From contig JACQZZ010000091.1 in assembly GCA_016213625.1 (NCBI GenBank), positions 1 to 64,000 on the forward strand: a stretch of DNA of 64,000 nt, written 5' to 3'. Positions 17,324-26,108 of the stretch are shown here, one piece after another. A program made the translations under genes and the position numbers. Below the pieces are notes generated by a model. The model was not told where the DNA came from and did no database searches. It saw only the letters and a program-made list of their open reading frames with translations. Positions within the stretch are counted from its first letter, which is position 1. Each line of letters opens with the position of its first letter. The DNA is from Actinomycetota bacterium (GTDB lineage: Bacteria > Actinomycetota > Acidimicrobiia > Acidimicrobiales > Ilumatobacteraceae).

Positions 17324-19851
17324 GCCGCCCCCTGGAAGACGCGCATGGGGTCGCCTCGCTCGGTGGATCGGACGACCGACCAGCCGATGACCACAGTCCA
17401 GATCGGGAGGACCACGACGGCGCCGAGGACCGCGGTCCACGGCATCAGGAACTCGGCGGGTGGCGCGAGCGTGGGCATGGGGTCCAATCGGCCGATCGAC
17501 AGCGACGACGTCACCAGCGCCACCAACACACCCACCACCGTGCCGACCGCGAGCGGCACACCGACCTCCACCACGGCGGCGGTCCACGACGCTCGCCGGT
17601 CGAACCCGCTGCGCACCATCAGCGCGTGCGCGATGCGCCGTTGATCGCGGCGTGCCGACACCACGAGCAGTTGCAGCGCGAGCGCCACCGCCACGAACAG
17701 CAGGCCGAGCGCGGCCAACGGCACGTACGACCAGCGGAGGGCGCTGTAGGAGGAACCGTCGAACGCCTGGTCGGCGTCGCGCACGAGCCCCATGCGCGCG
17801 CCTTGGTCGCGCAGTTGTTGCAGCGCGTCGTCGGGGGGATCCCGGACCAGCAACACAGTGGACGGGAACGGCACGGCATCGTCGAGCAGATCGCGGCGGA
17901 CGACGAACAACGGCGACCCGCTGCCCTTCGTGGGGAAGAACGTCGCCGTGGCCACGACCCGCAGCGTGATGGGTTCGGTCGTGCCCGGCGCGGTCACGTC
18001 GATCGTGTCGCCTTCGCTCAGATCTGCACCGACCGCCACCGCAGCGATGCCTTCGGCGCCGCTGCCGCTGGCGGGGTCGACGTCGATGAGGGACACCAGA
18101 TCGTCGAGTGAGCGGGTCGACCCGTCGGAGCGCATCACTGCGGCGTCGGTGAAGGTGGACGGATCGATGCCCGCGATGTCGAGGCCGTCGCCGTCGGACT
18201 GGGCTCGAACCCGCGAGGTGAGCGACGTGCGACCGGCCCACTCGTCGGGAACCTCTGACTCACCGAACAGCACCACCGACAGATCCGACCCGACGTACAC
18301 CGTGGCCTTGTCGCGCAGCTGTTGCTCCGCGCCGCCGAACAAGGCGAAGGCGAGGGTGAAGCAGCCGGCGGCCAGTGCCACCGACATCACCACCGCTGCC
18401 AGCGGCGTGGCCTCCAGCACGACGCGACGCCACCCCAACCGCACGGCTCGCCGCCAGCGGGCGCCGGTCAATCGCAGGCGCGGGGTGATCATCACGACCA
18501 GCGCGCCGGCCACGCTGATGGCGGCGAGCAGTCCGAACAGCGGGAAGCCCATGGCGAGCAGGTCGCCCCCCGACGACAGCACGCCCGAGGTGCGCACTCC
18601 GCCCAGCTCGTCGAGGCGACGGAACGACACGACCGCGAGCACCACCAGTCCGATGGTCGCCACCACGAAGGGCACGTGTGTCGCGACACGCGCAGGGCGA
18701 CCATCGACCGAACGATCGGCCACGAGGGCCACCACCGCCGCGACGACAGCGGTGGCCACGAGGGCGGCCACCGCCACGCTCACCGCCGCGCCGACGATGG
18801 CCCCTGGCTCCAACAGCGACGACGGGCCGAACAGCGCGACCGCCGACCAGGCGAGCGCGAAGCCGGCGAGGGACCCCACCACCACGCTGATCGCGAGACC
18901 GGGCGCCACGTACCCTGCCACCTTCACGGGGTGGACCCCGCGCACGGCCAGCAGCCGCAGCTCGCGCCGGCGTTCACGAGCCACGAGCACCGCCGCGGCC
19001 ACCAGCACCATCAGGTCGGCCAGCAGTGCGATGAGCACGACCGGCGCCAGGTTGCGCTGCACAGTGGTGTGCACCGACGCGGCGCGCTGCACGACACGCG
19101 ACCACTCGTTGCGTGGCGGTGACACACCAGGGACCGTGTTCTCGAAGTCGGCGACGGCCTGCTCGAAGCCCCGCTCCACCTGGTGCGCCTCGGTGAGGGT
19201 GATCTCCTCGGGGATCACCCGGTAGCGGTCGAACACGGAGAGCCGCTCGTTGTGGCCGACGACGGTGTCGAACGAGGCGATGGCGAACGGCGGCGGCAGG
19301 TCGCCCGAGTTCGTCGGCTCGAAGAGCTCGGGGAAGCCGCACCAGTAGTCGGGGATGGGGGCGAACGGCACATCGTCGAACGTCTGGGTGATGGTGACCG
19401 CGCTGCCGTGCTTGAACTCGATGGTGTCGCCCACCTGGAGGGCGAGCTCGGAGAGGTTGCTCGCCGACACGGCCACCTCGTTGGGCCCCAGCGGCGCGAG
19501 CGGCGGCGTCACGTGCTGGTCCGCATCGTCGAGGTTCACCAGTGTGAGGCGACGCGGGAGTCCGCTCGCCGTGAGCATCTCCGGCCGACCGACCGCGCCC
19601 CGCACGGGCTCCGACAACATCGGCACCGCATCGCCGATGCGTCGAACCTTCACGTCGGAGTCCGGCGGCTCGAGCAGGATGGGCAGGGTGAGCGCGCTCT
19701 CGTCCTCGCACGTCTCACTGCGCTGTTGGGCGAGCGCGGCCGAACCGGCCGACGACGCGTAGAGCCGCGCTCCGGTGAGACTCGTGGCGATGAGCAGCGC
19801 GGCCACGACCACCGGCACGTGCGAGGCGAACGACGTGCCGGCGCGCCGCAT
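17320..19851 (-). CDS. FtsX-like ABC transporter permease
   Basis: An 843-residue permease. First helix at 12-30, a large extracellular domain to about residue 255, then a cluster of helices with a central cytoplasmic Arg-rich loop, a second extracellular domain (about 535-690), and C-terminal helices. Duplicated FtsX units with 4+4 or more helices are usual for long actinobacterial permeases of this class. The first extracellular domain has one Cys pair (TCEDE and the later YWCGF). Starts only two bases from the acyl-CoA dehydrogenase stop. Substrate unknown. Confidence 0.88.
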   Translation of the reverse strand: MRRAGTSFASHVPVVVAALLIATSLTGARLYASSAGSAALAQQRSETCEDESALTLPILLEPPDSDVKVRRIGDAVPMLSEPVRGAVGRPEMLTASGLPRRLTLVNLDDADQHVTPPLAPLGPNEVAVSASNLSELALQVGDTIEFKHGSAVTITQTFDDVPFAPIPDYWCGFPELFEPTNSGDLPPPFAIASFDTVVGHNERLSVFDRYRVIPEEITLTEAHQVERGFEQAVADFENTVPGVSPPRNEWSRVVQRAASVHTTVQRNLAPVVLIALLADLMVLVAAAVLVARERRRELRLLAVRGVHPVKVAGYVAPGLAISVVVGSLAGFALAWSAVALFGPSSLLEPGAIVGAAVSVAVAALVATAVVAAVVALVADRSVDGRPARVATHVPFVVATIGLVVLAVVSFRRLDELGGVRTSGVLSSGGDLLAMGFPLFGLLAAISVAGALVVMITPRLRLTGARWRRAVRLGWRRVVLEATPLAAVVMSVALAAGCFTLAFALFGGAEQQLRDKATVYVGSDLSVVLFGESEVPDEWAGRTSLTSRVRAQSDGDGLDIAGIDPSTFTDAAVMRSDGSTRSLDDLVSLIDVDPASGSGAEGIAAVAVGADLSEGDTIDVTAPGTTEPITLRVVATATFFPTKGSGSPLFVVRRDLLDDAVPFPSTVLLVRDPPDDALQQLRDQGARMGLVRDADQAFDGSSYSALRWSYVPLAALGLLFVAVALALQLLVVSARRDQRRIAHALMVRSGFDRRASWTAAVVEVGVPLAVGTVVGVLVALVTSSLSIGRLDPMPTLAPPAEFLMPWTAVLGAVVVLPIWTVVIGWSVVRSTERGDPMRVFQGAA

Positions 19852-19853
19852 GG

Positions 19854-21140
19854 CTACGGCCGCGCTCCGGAGCGGACCACCTCGGCGAACGGACGATCCA
19901 GGTCGGCGGCGGGCTCGCGGGGGAGGCCGAGGATGCTCTCGCCGATGATGTTGCGCTGGATCTCGTCGGTGCCACCGGCGATGGATTGGGCGGGTGTGCT
20001 GAGCAACACCTCCGCGACGGTGGCGTCATGCGGCCCGGGGCCGTCGAGCAACATGCCCTGTGCTCCGGCGATGGCGGCGTGGACGCGCGCCGCGCGGCGA
20101 GCGACCTCGCTGGCGGCGAGCTTGCCGAGCGACCCCTCCGGACCGGGCGCGCGCCCGAGCGCTCGCGCCGCCTGTGCACGTGCTGCCGTCCACTCGTTGG
20201 CGCGTGCGAACGACACGAGCCGCGCGATCTCCTGGCGAACCACCGGGTGGTGATTCCGGGCGGCGACGATGGCGAGTTCGGGAACCAGGTCCGCGCGTCC
20301 CGCCCGCTGGGGGTACCAGACATAGGTGCGGAAGTGTTCCTCTGCTTCGGCCATCGCCTCTCGCACCGTGCGCCCGGGCGCCCCTGCGGTGTCGAACCGA
20401 GGGCGGCGCATGGTGGCGAAGGTGCGTTCGTGGTGCAGCGTGGTACGCGCCACCCGCCATCCGTCACCGAGTTCGCCCACCAGGTTGGTCGCAGGGATGC
20501 GGGCATCGGTGAGGAACACCTCGTTGAACGAGGCATGCTGGTTCATCTGCACGATGGGCCGCACCTCCACGCCCGGCTGGTGCATGGGGAGCACGAAGTA
20601 CGAGATGCCCTGGTGCTTCGGCACGTCCCACGCGGTGCGCGCCACCAGGATTGCCAGGTCGGCGTGATGGGCGCTGGTGTTCCACACCTTCTGCCCGTTC
20701 ACCACCCACTCGTCGCCGTCGAGGACGGCGGTGGCGGTGAGGCCGGCGAGGTCGCTGCCCGCGCCCGGCTCGCTGAACAGTTGGCACCACTGGAGCGAAC
20801 CGGTGAGCGTGGGGCGCAGGACGCGCTGCAGCAGTTCGTCGCTACCGTGCTGCAGCAGGGTGGGTGCCGCAAGGGTCATCCCCGAACCGAGCGGCGTGCC
20901 CACGGCGCCGGCCGTGCGCAGCTCGTCGGCCACGATGCGATCGGCCCACGACGGAAGGCCCCGGCCGAACCATCGAACGGGCCAACTCGGCACCGCCCAT
21001 CCGCCGTTCACCAATCGCTCTCGCCACGCCTCCAGACCCAGCTCGGGGTCCCACTCCCGAGTGAGCCAGTCGCGTATCTCCGCGCGCACGGAGGCCTCGG
21101 TGGGCGTCGGCGAGATCGGGGCGTCACTCACCTCAGGCAC
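19854..21140 (-). CDS. Acyl-CoA dehydrogenase
   Basis: A 428-residue flavoenzyme of the acyl-CoA dehydrogenase fold. Visible are the FAD/substrate block 'LFSEPGAGSDLAGLTATAVLDG' region, WVVNGQKVWNTSAHHADLAI and, near the C-terminus, GGTDEIQRNIIGESILGLPR. It oxidises an acyl-CoA to the enoyl-CoA while reducing bound FAD; the chain preference cannot be read from sequence. The position of the catalytic Glu was not resolved by eye. GTG start at 21140. No electron-transfer flavoprotein genes are adjacent. It is tightly spaced to the downstream FtsX permease, perhaps by chance. Confidence 0.92.
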   Translation of the reverse strand: MPEVSDAPISPTPTEASVRAEIRDWLTREWDPELGLEAWRERLVNGGWAVPSWPVRWFGRGLPSWADRIVADELRTAGAVGTPLGSGMTLAAPTLLQHGSDELLQRVLRPTLTGSLQWCQLFSEPGAGSDLAGLTATAVLDGDEWVVNGQKVWNTSAHHADLAILVARTAWDVPKHQGISYFVLPMHQPGVEVRPIVQMNQHASFNEVFLTDARIPATNLVGELGDGWRVARTTLHHERTFATMRRPRFDTAGAPGRTVREAMAEAEEHFRTYVWYPQRAGRADLVPELAIVAARNHHPVVRQEIARLVSFARANEWTAARAQAARALGRAPGPEGSLGKLAASEVARRAARVHAAIAGAQGMLLDGPGPHDATVAEVLLSTPAQSIAGGTDEIQRNIIGESILGLPREPAADLDRPFAEVVRSGARP

Positions 21141-21306
21141 CGTACTGCTCTCGCGGACGTCCCTCGGATGTCGATGGATCGGGCAGGTTTTCCAACTGCC
21201 CGGTACGGCTCTTCCAAGAAACGGAAGGGACCAAATGATCCCCGTTCGGGCGGCGTGTCATCGCCGTCAACGCAATCGCAACCCCTCACCCCAAGGACGG
21301 GACACC

Positions 21307-21801
21307 ATGAACACCAACTCTCGCAAGAGCATCATCGCCATCAGTGCCATCGCCGGCATCTCGGTCTTCGGCGCCGCCGGCCTCGCCGCCGCCTCGAGTG
21401 GTGGCGCCCACCACGTGCGCATCCCCAGCACCGTCGCCACGGTCGCCAGCTCGAACTCCCTCGACGACAAGGGCGGCGAGCGCCCGGCCGGCGTGTCGGA
21501 CGACTCGGTCACCAGCAACTCGGCCACCAGCAACTCGATCGACGACACGACCACCAGCAACTCGGTCACCAGCAACTCGGTCACCGAGAACAGCACCGAC
21601 ACCAGCATCGACGACCACGGCGGCCTGCGCCCCGACGGCGTGTCGGACGACACGGCCACCAGCAACTCGATCGACGACAACGACGACAGCGACGACGACA
21701 GCGACGATGACGACACGGTCACCAGCGTCAGCACGGCCGCCACCACCAACACGGTCGACGACCACGGTGGCAACGGCGGCGGTCACGGCTCGGACGACTG
21801 A
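21307..21801 (+). CDS. Secreted low-complexity Asp/Ser/Thr repeat protein
   Basis: A 164-residue protein preceded by AAGGACGG at good spacing. Residues 1-30 are a signal peptide (ending LAAASS). The rest is low-complexity and very acidic: repeats of TSNS, NSIDD and two copies of a longer unit of the form DDxGGxRPxGVSDDxxTSNS, then a run of DDSDD and a terminal DDHGGNGGG. No cysteines or known domain. The composition suggests a disordered, possibly calcium-binding or surface-associated protein. A strong terminator follows, so it is its own transcription unit ahead of the exporter operon. Confidence 0.75.
   Translation: MNTNSRKSIIAISAIAGISVFGAAGLAAASSGGAHHVRIPSTVATVASSNSLDDKGGERPAGVSDDSVTSNSATSNSIDDTTTSNSVTSNSVTENSTDTSIDDHGGLRPDGVSDDTATSNSIDDNDDSDDDSDDDDTVTSVSTAATTNTVDDHGGNGGGHGSDD
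21508..21594 (+). repeat. 15-bp coding tandem repeats (consensus GTCACCAGCAACTCG)
   Basis: Copies lie at 21508-21522, 21523-21537, 21550-21564 and 21565-21579, with a degenerate copy at 21580-21594; another copy occurs at 21655-21669. They encode VTSNS-type pentapeptides in the secreted repeat protein. The period is a multiple of three, so copy number can change without frameshift. Confidence 0.8.
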
Positions 21802-21843
21802 GCCCACACGATCACACCCCCCGTTCCCCTGGGTGGGAGCCGG

Positions 21844-21882
21844 AGTGGAGCGGACCCTCAGGGTCCGCTCCACTGCCGTTTT
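21844..21882 (+). terminator. Strong intrinsic terminator
   Basis: A perfect 14-bp stem (AGTGGAGCGGACCC with GGGTCCGCTCCACT) closes a TCA loop and is followed by GCCGTTTT. It separates the secreted repeat protein from the exporter operon. Confidence 0.92.
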
Positions 21883-21889
21883 CGGGGTA

Positions 21890-21922
21890 GTGCTCACCGA
21901 GTTCTCACCAAGTTCACCGGAA
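21890..21922 (+). promoter_or_regulatory. Three 11-bp direct repeats, candidate OmpR/PhoB-family operator
   Basis: Consecutive 11-base units GTGCTCACCGA, GTTCTCACCAA and GTTCACCGGAA sit 31 bases before the lipoprotein start. Eleven-base direct repeats with GTTCACC cores are the usual binding pattern of PhoB/PhoP-type response regulators; binding here is inferred. The third unit matches only in its first half. Confidence 0.5.
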
Positions 21923-21952
21923 ACTCCCAGGAACGGGTCGCACGATCGCTCC

Positions 21953-22681
21953 ATGCGATCCCCACTCCGTCCGTCCGCCCGCCTCGTGTTGGTACCGCTC
22001 AGTGCGGGCCTGCTGCTGTTCGCCTCGTGCGGCGGCGACGACAGCTCATCGCAGGTGGCGTCGCTGGGCACGCTGGCCGGCGCGTCCACGGAGACCACCG
22101 TGTCGTCGGGCGACACGCAGGAGCAATGGCTCCAGTTCGCCCAGTGCATGCGCGACAACGGTGTGGACATGGCCGACCCCACGTTCGACGCCGACGGCAA
22201 CCTCCAGGGTGGATTCGGTCCCGACTCGGGGATCGACTTCCGTGACGACGCCACGCGTACTGCGCTCGAGGCGTGCCAGGAGATCATGCCCGCGGGTGGG
22301 CCCGGTGGCGGCGGCGGTGGTCCTCAGTTCGACCGCACCGAAATCCAGGAGTCGCTGACCGAGTTCACTGCGTGCCTGCGCGATCAGGGGCTCGAGGTCG
22401 ACGACGTCGACTTCGGCGCCGGTCCTGGTGGCGCCGGGCCGGGCGGCCCGCCTGCCGATGGTTCGCTCCCCACGCCGCCCGCTGACGGTGGCGGCGGCTT
22501 CCAAGGTGGCCCGCCGCCTGACGGTTCCTTCCCCGCCGGCGGTCCTGGCGGCGAGGGCTTCGATCCGACGGCCCGCATCCTCGAGCAGCTCGGCCTCGAC
22601 ACGACGGATCCCGCGGTGACGGCGGCGGTCGACTCGTGCTCGGCCGTGCTCGACGGCGCATTCGCCGGGTCGGGAGCATGA
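21953..22681 (+). CDS. Lipoprotein, first gene of exporter operon
   Basis: A 242-residue protein with a lipoprotein signal ending LLFASC (Cys about residue 24), then a soluble region with two CMRDNGV/CLRDQGL modules ('FAQCMRDNGVDM' and 'FTACLRDQGLEV') separated by Gly/Pro-rich linkers, and a final Cys in DSCSAV. The repeated 'C-hRDxG' blocks occur in uncharacterised actinobacterial lipoproteins encoded beside MacB-type exporters. Its stop overlaps the adaptor start by four bases, so the two are probably made in equal amounts. Likely an outer-face component of the complex. Confidence 0.8.
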   Translation: MRSPLRPSARLVLVPLSAGLLLFASCGGDDSSSQVASLGTLAGASTETTVSSGDTQEQWLQFAQCMRDNGVDMADPTFDADGNLQGGFGPDSGIDFRDDATRTALEACQEIMPAGGPGGGGGGPQFDRTEIQESLTEFTACLRDQGLEVDDVDFGAGPGGAGPGGPPADGSLPTPPADGGGGFQGGPPPDGSFPAGGPGGEGFDPTARILEQLGLDTTDPAVTAAVDSCSAVLDGAFAGSGA

Positions 22682-24219
22682 ACCGCACGGTCATCGCGGT
22701 GACTGCGGTGGTCGCGCTGGCCGGCGGTGGCGCCGCAGCCTGGTACGCCGTGGACCGCGGTGGCGACGACACCGTCGACGCAGCGCAGCCGGTCTCCACC
22801 GCGCTCGTGCAGCAGCAGGACGTCGTCACCTACTCCGAAACCACCGCGACCCTTGGCTTCGCACAGTCGGTGACGGTCTCGTCGCCCGCTGCCGGCACGG
22901 TGACCACCATCATCTCGTCCGGCGACCAGGTGGTCGCCGGCTCGGTGGTGGCCACGGTGGATGGCACACCGGTGGTGGCGATGATCGGCGACGTCCCCAC
23001 CTTCCGCGACCTCTCCACGGCTTCATCCGACGGCATCGATGTTCGCCAGTTGGAGACGAACCTGGTGGCACTCGGCTTCGACCCGGATGGCGATGTCACC
23101 ATCGACGAATCGTTCGACGCCGCCACGAAGGCGGCGGTGAACGCATGGAAGGTGTCGCTCGGCCTCGACGACGACGGCAAGGTGGCGCAGAGTCTGGTCA
23201 CCTTCGTGCCCGGAGCACTGCAGGCCGACACCGTCAGCGCACCCGTGGGCGGCGGTGTCAGCGCTGGCGGCGCATTGCTCACGGCGCGAGTCACTCAACG
23301 GTTGCTGCCCGTCGTCGCGACGGCGGATCACACGATCACGGCGTTGGCCGCGCCGGGCACTCCCGTGGGCACCGGCACCGTGCTGTTCCGGTCGAACGGC
23401 CTGCCCGTCGCCGCGATCGAGGGTGACAGTTCGGCCATTCCTGCGCTCGAACGCGACCTCGAAGTCGGTGTCGATGCTGGGCGCGATGTGCGCCTGCTCG
23501 AGCAGATGCTGGTGGCCGGCGGCTTCGACGCTGCGGGAGCGGTGTCGGTGGACGACACCTTCGACGTGAACACCGCCACTGCGGTCCTGGCCTGGTGGCA
23601 GTCGGTCGATCCGGCGATCACCGCCGACCCCGCCACGCTCGTGGTGCCTGCCGGTTCGTTCGTCGTGGTGCCATCCGGCTTGCAGGCCGGTGACGCCTCC
23701 GTGGCCGACAGCACCGTGTTGACCGCCGACGCCACGGTGATGTCGCTCACCGCGCCGGCGCGGCTGGTGACCACCAGCGCGCCCATCGGCGACGACACCT
23801 TCGCGCTCGACGCGCGCATCGACGTGGAGTTCCCCGATGGCACGATCACCACCGGTGTGGTCGTCGAGGTCGGCACCGTGGCCACCAACGCCAGCGGGAC
23901 GCCGGGTCAGACGCCGTCGGTCGACATCACGATCAGCGTGGACGAGATCCCTGCGTCGGTCGAGTCGTTCGTGTCCATCCCGGTCACCCTTCGCGTGGTC
24001 GACGAGGAGGTCCTCGGTGCCTTCGTGGTGCCCACGTCAGCACTGTTGGCGCTCGCCGAAGGTGGATTTGCGCTCGAGGTGGTCACCGCGCCGGCAACGG
24101 ACGCCACCCCTGCTGCCACCACGCTCATCCCGGTGGAGCCGGGGCTCTACTCCAACGGATTCGTGGTCGTCACCGGTGACCAGGTGTCCGACGGGCTCCA
24201 GGTCGTGGTGCCCTCGTGA
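22678..24219 (+). CDS. Periplasmic-adaptor-like protein with peptidoglycan-binding domains (adaptor 1)
   Basis: A 513-residue protein. N-terminal membrane helix (5-23), a biotinyl-lipoyl-like segment ([30 protein letters not shown]), then two peptidoglycan-binding-1-like modules: '[21 protein letters not shown]' (about 117-170) and '[21 protein letters not shown]' (about 270-320), and an HlyD-like beta-barrel C-terminus. Family proteins link MacB-type permeases to the envelope. In a single-membrane organism the PG-binding modules may anchor the complex to the wall. Its stop overlaps the ATPase GTG start. Confidence 0.82.
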   Translation: MNRTVIAVTAVVALAGGGAAAWYAVDRGGDDTVDAAQPVSTALVQQQDVVTYSETTATLGFAQSVTVSSPAAGTVTTIISSGDQVVAGSVVATVDGTPVVAMIGDVPTFRDLSTASSDGIDVRQLETNLVALGFDPDGDVTIDESFDAATKAAVNAWKVSLGLDDDGKVAQSLVTFVPGALQADTVSAPVGGGVSAGGALLTARVTQRLLPVVATADHTITALAAPGTPVGTGTVLFRSNGLPVAAIEGDSSAIPALERDLEVGVDAGRDVRLLEQMLVAGGFDAAGAVSVDDTFDVNTATAVLAWWQSVDPAITADPATLVVPAGSFVVVPSGLQAGDASVADSTVLTADATVMSLTAPARLVTTSAPIGDDTFALDARIDVEFPDGTITTGVVVEVGTVATNASGTPGQTPSVDITISVDEIPASVESFVSIPVTLRVVDEEVLGAFVVPTSALLALAEGGFALEVVTAPATDATPAATTLIPVEPGLYSNGFVVVTGDQVSDGLQVVVPS

Positions 24220-24905
24220 GCGTGGCCCTCGACGTGATCGACGTCGCGAAGTACTACGACGGCTCGCCGCCGGTGCGCGCGCTCGACGGCGTGTCGCTGC
24301 GCATCGACGACGGTGAGCTGGCGGCCATCGTCGGTCCGTCGGGTTCCGGGAAGTCGACCCTGCTGCACATCATCGGCACGCTCGATCGCCCATCGGCCGG
24401 CTCGGTGAGCCTGGCCGGTGTCGACGTGTCGCATCTGACCGACCGGCAGCTGTCGGCCGCGCGGTCACAGTTGATCGGTTTCGTGTTCCAGCAGTTCTTC
24501 CTGCTCGACGGCCTCAGCGCACTCGAGAACGTGGCCAACGGTCTGCTCTACAGCGGCATCGCTCCGTCAGCTCGGCGGAGGCAGGCCGCGGAGGCTCTCG
24601 AACGCGTGGGTCTCGGGCATCGCCTGGCCCACATCCCCAGCCACTTGAGCGGCGGCGAACGCCAGCGTGTGGCCATCGCACGGGCCATCGTCAACCGACC
24701 GTCCATCGTGTTGGCCGACGAGCCGACCGGCAACCTCGACTCGAAGTCGGGTGCCTCGGTGATGGACCTGCTGCGCGAGCTCCACGCCGAGGGTCGCACC
24801 ATCGTCGTCATCACCCACGACCGCGAACTCGCCTCGTCATTGCCGCGACGCATCTCGATGCTCGACGGCAAGGTGGCGAGTGACGAGCGGGAGGTGTTGG
24901 TGTGA
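24216..24905 (+). CDS. ABC transporter ATP-binding protein (MacB/LolD type)
   Basis: A 229-residue ATPase: Walker [12 protein letters not shown] (about 37-47), Q-loop [18 protein letters not shown], signature [15 protein letters not shown], Walker [14 protein letters not shown] and VITHD. The '[14 protein letters not shown]' wording is diagnostic of the MacB/LolD/FtsE-like exporter class. GTG start overlaps the adaptor stop (GTGA), and its stop overlaps the permease GTG start in the same way, consistent with a stoichiometric complex. Confidence 0.93.
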   Translation: MSVALDVIDVAKYYDGSPPVRALDGVSLRIDDGELAAIVGPSGSGKSTLLHIIGTLDRPSAGSVSLAGVDVSHLTDRQLSAARSQLIGFVFQQFFLLDGLSALENVANGLLYSGIAPSARRRQAAEALERVGLGHRLAHIPSHLSGGERQRVAIARAIVNRPSIVLADEPTGNLDSKSGASVMDLLRELHAEGRTIVVITHDRELASSLPRRISMLDGKVASDEREVLV

Positions 24906-26107
24906 GCGCCGCTGCGCTGCGCCCATCTCGACTGCGTGCGACCGACCTGCTGCGTGTGGGTTCGTTCGGGCTTCGCACTCGTCGACTGCGCACCGGGCTG
25001 TCCACCATCGGTGTCGCCATCGGCATCGCGGCCATGGTGGCCGTGCTCGGCCTCTCGGCATCCTCGCGCGAGGAACTGCAACAGCAGATCCGCGCGCTCG
25101 GCACGAACCTCCTGCAGGTGCAGGCCGGCGAAGGCTTCGGCCGCGGCAGCGGTGAACTGCCCGACACCGCGGTGGCGATGGTCAGTCGCATCGGTCCGGT
25201 GACCGCCGTGAGTTCACTCGCCACCATCGACGCCACGGTACGGCGCACCGACCTGGTGTCGGAAGGCATCACGGGCGGCATCGGCGTGTTCGCTGCCGAC
25301 CCCGGGCTCGCCGCCAGTCTGAACATCGCGATGCGCGATGGCGAGTTCCTGAACAGCGCATCGGCCGAGTTCCCGAACGTGGTGCTCGGCAGCGTGACCG
25401 CGCAGAACCTCGCCATCGACGACGTGTCCAACGGGCTGCGTCTGTTCATCGGCGGCCAGTGGTTCGCAGTGGTGGGCATCATGGACCCGGTGTCGGCTGC
25501 CGAAGGCTTGGACCGCGGTGTGGTCATCGGGTACGGCGCGGCCGAGTCGAACGTGGTGGGCGACGACGTGGTGCCGGAGGTGCTGTACGTGCGCACGGAG
25601 GACGGTGCTGTCGACGACGTCCGCAACGTGCTCGCCGCGACCGTGAACCCGCAGACGCCCGAGGAGGTGGAGGTGTCGCGCCCGTCCGATGTGCTGGCAG
25701 CGCAGGACGCCGCGGACTCTGCCTTCACGTCGCTGTTGCTCGGACTGGGCGGTGTCGCCCTCCTCGTGGGCGGCATCGGCATCGCCAACGTGATGGTCAT
25801 CGCCGTCATCGAGCGTCGCACCGAAATCGGCCTCCGCCGCGCGCTCGGTGCCACCAAGGCGCACATTCGCCGGCAGTTCCTCACCGAGGCGCTGCTGCTC
25901 GCCGGTGCCGGTGGTCTCGTCGGTGTCGGCCTCGGCGCCGGCATCACGGCCATCGCAGGCAAGGTGCAGCACTGGCCCGTGGTCGTTCCGCCCATCGCCA
26001 TCGTCGGTGGTCTGGTGGCCGCGCTCGTCATCGGTGCCATCGCCGGGTTGTACCCCGCCGCCCGCGCCGCACGGATGCCACCCACTGTCGCCCTGAGGTC
26101 CAGCTGA
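24902..26107 (+). CDS. MacB-type FtsX-like ABC permease
   Basis: A 401-residue permease with the classic MacB layout: helix 1 at about 30-50, an extracellular MacB-PCD domain (about 55-270), then three helices (275-300, 325-350, 365-390). Conserved [23 protein letters not shown] lies between helices 2 and 3, a coupling-helix region of this family. It works with the ATPase encoded just upstream. GTG start at 24902. Substrate not evident; MacB relatives export peptides, lipids or drugs. Confidence 0.92.
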   Translation: MSAAALRPSRLRATDLLRVGSFGLRTRRLRTGLSTIGVAIGIAAMVAVLGLSASSREELQQQIRALGTNLLQVQAGEGFGRGSGELPDTAVAMVSRIGPVTAVSSLATIDATVRRTDLVSEGITGGIGVFAADPGLAASLNIAMRDGEFLNSASAEFPNVVLGSVTAQNLAIDDVSNGLRLFIGGQWFAVVGIMDPVSAAEGLDRGVVIGYGAAESNVVGDDVVPEVLYVRTEDGAVDDVRNVLAATVNPQTPEEVEVSRPSDVLAAQDAADSAFTSLLLGLGGVALLVGGIGIANVMVIAVIERRTEIGLRRALGATKAHIRRQFLTEALLLAGAGGLVGVGLGAGITAIAGKVQHWPVVVPPIAIVGGLVAALVIGAIAGLYPAARAARMPPTVALRSS

Positions 26108-26108
26108 C

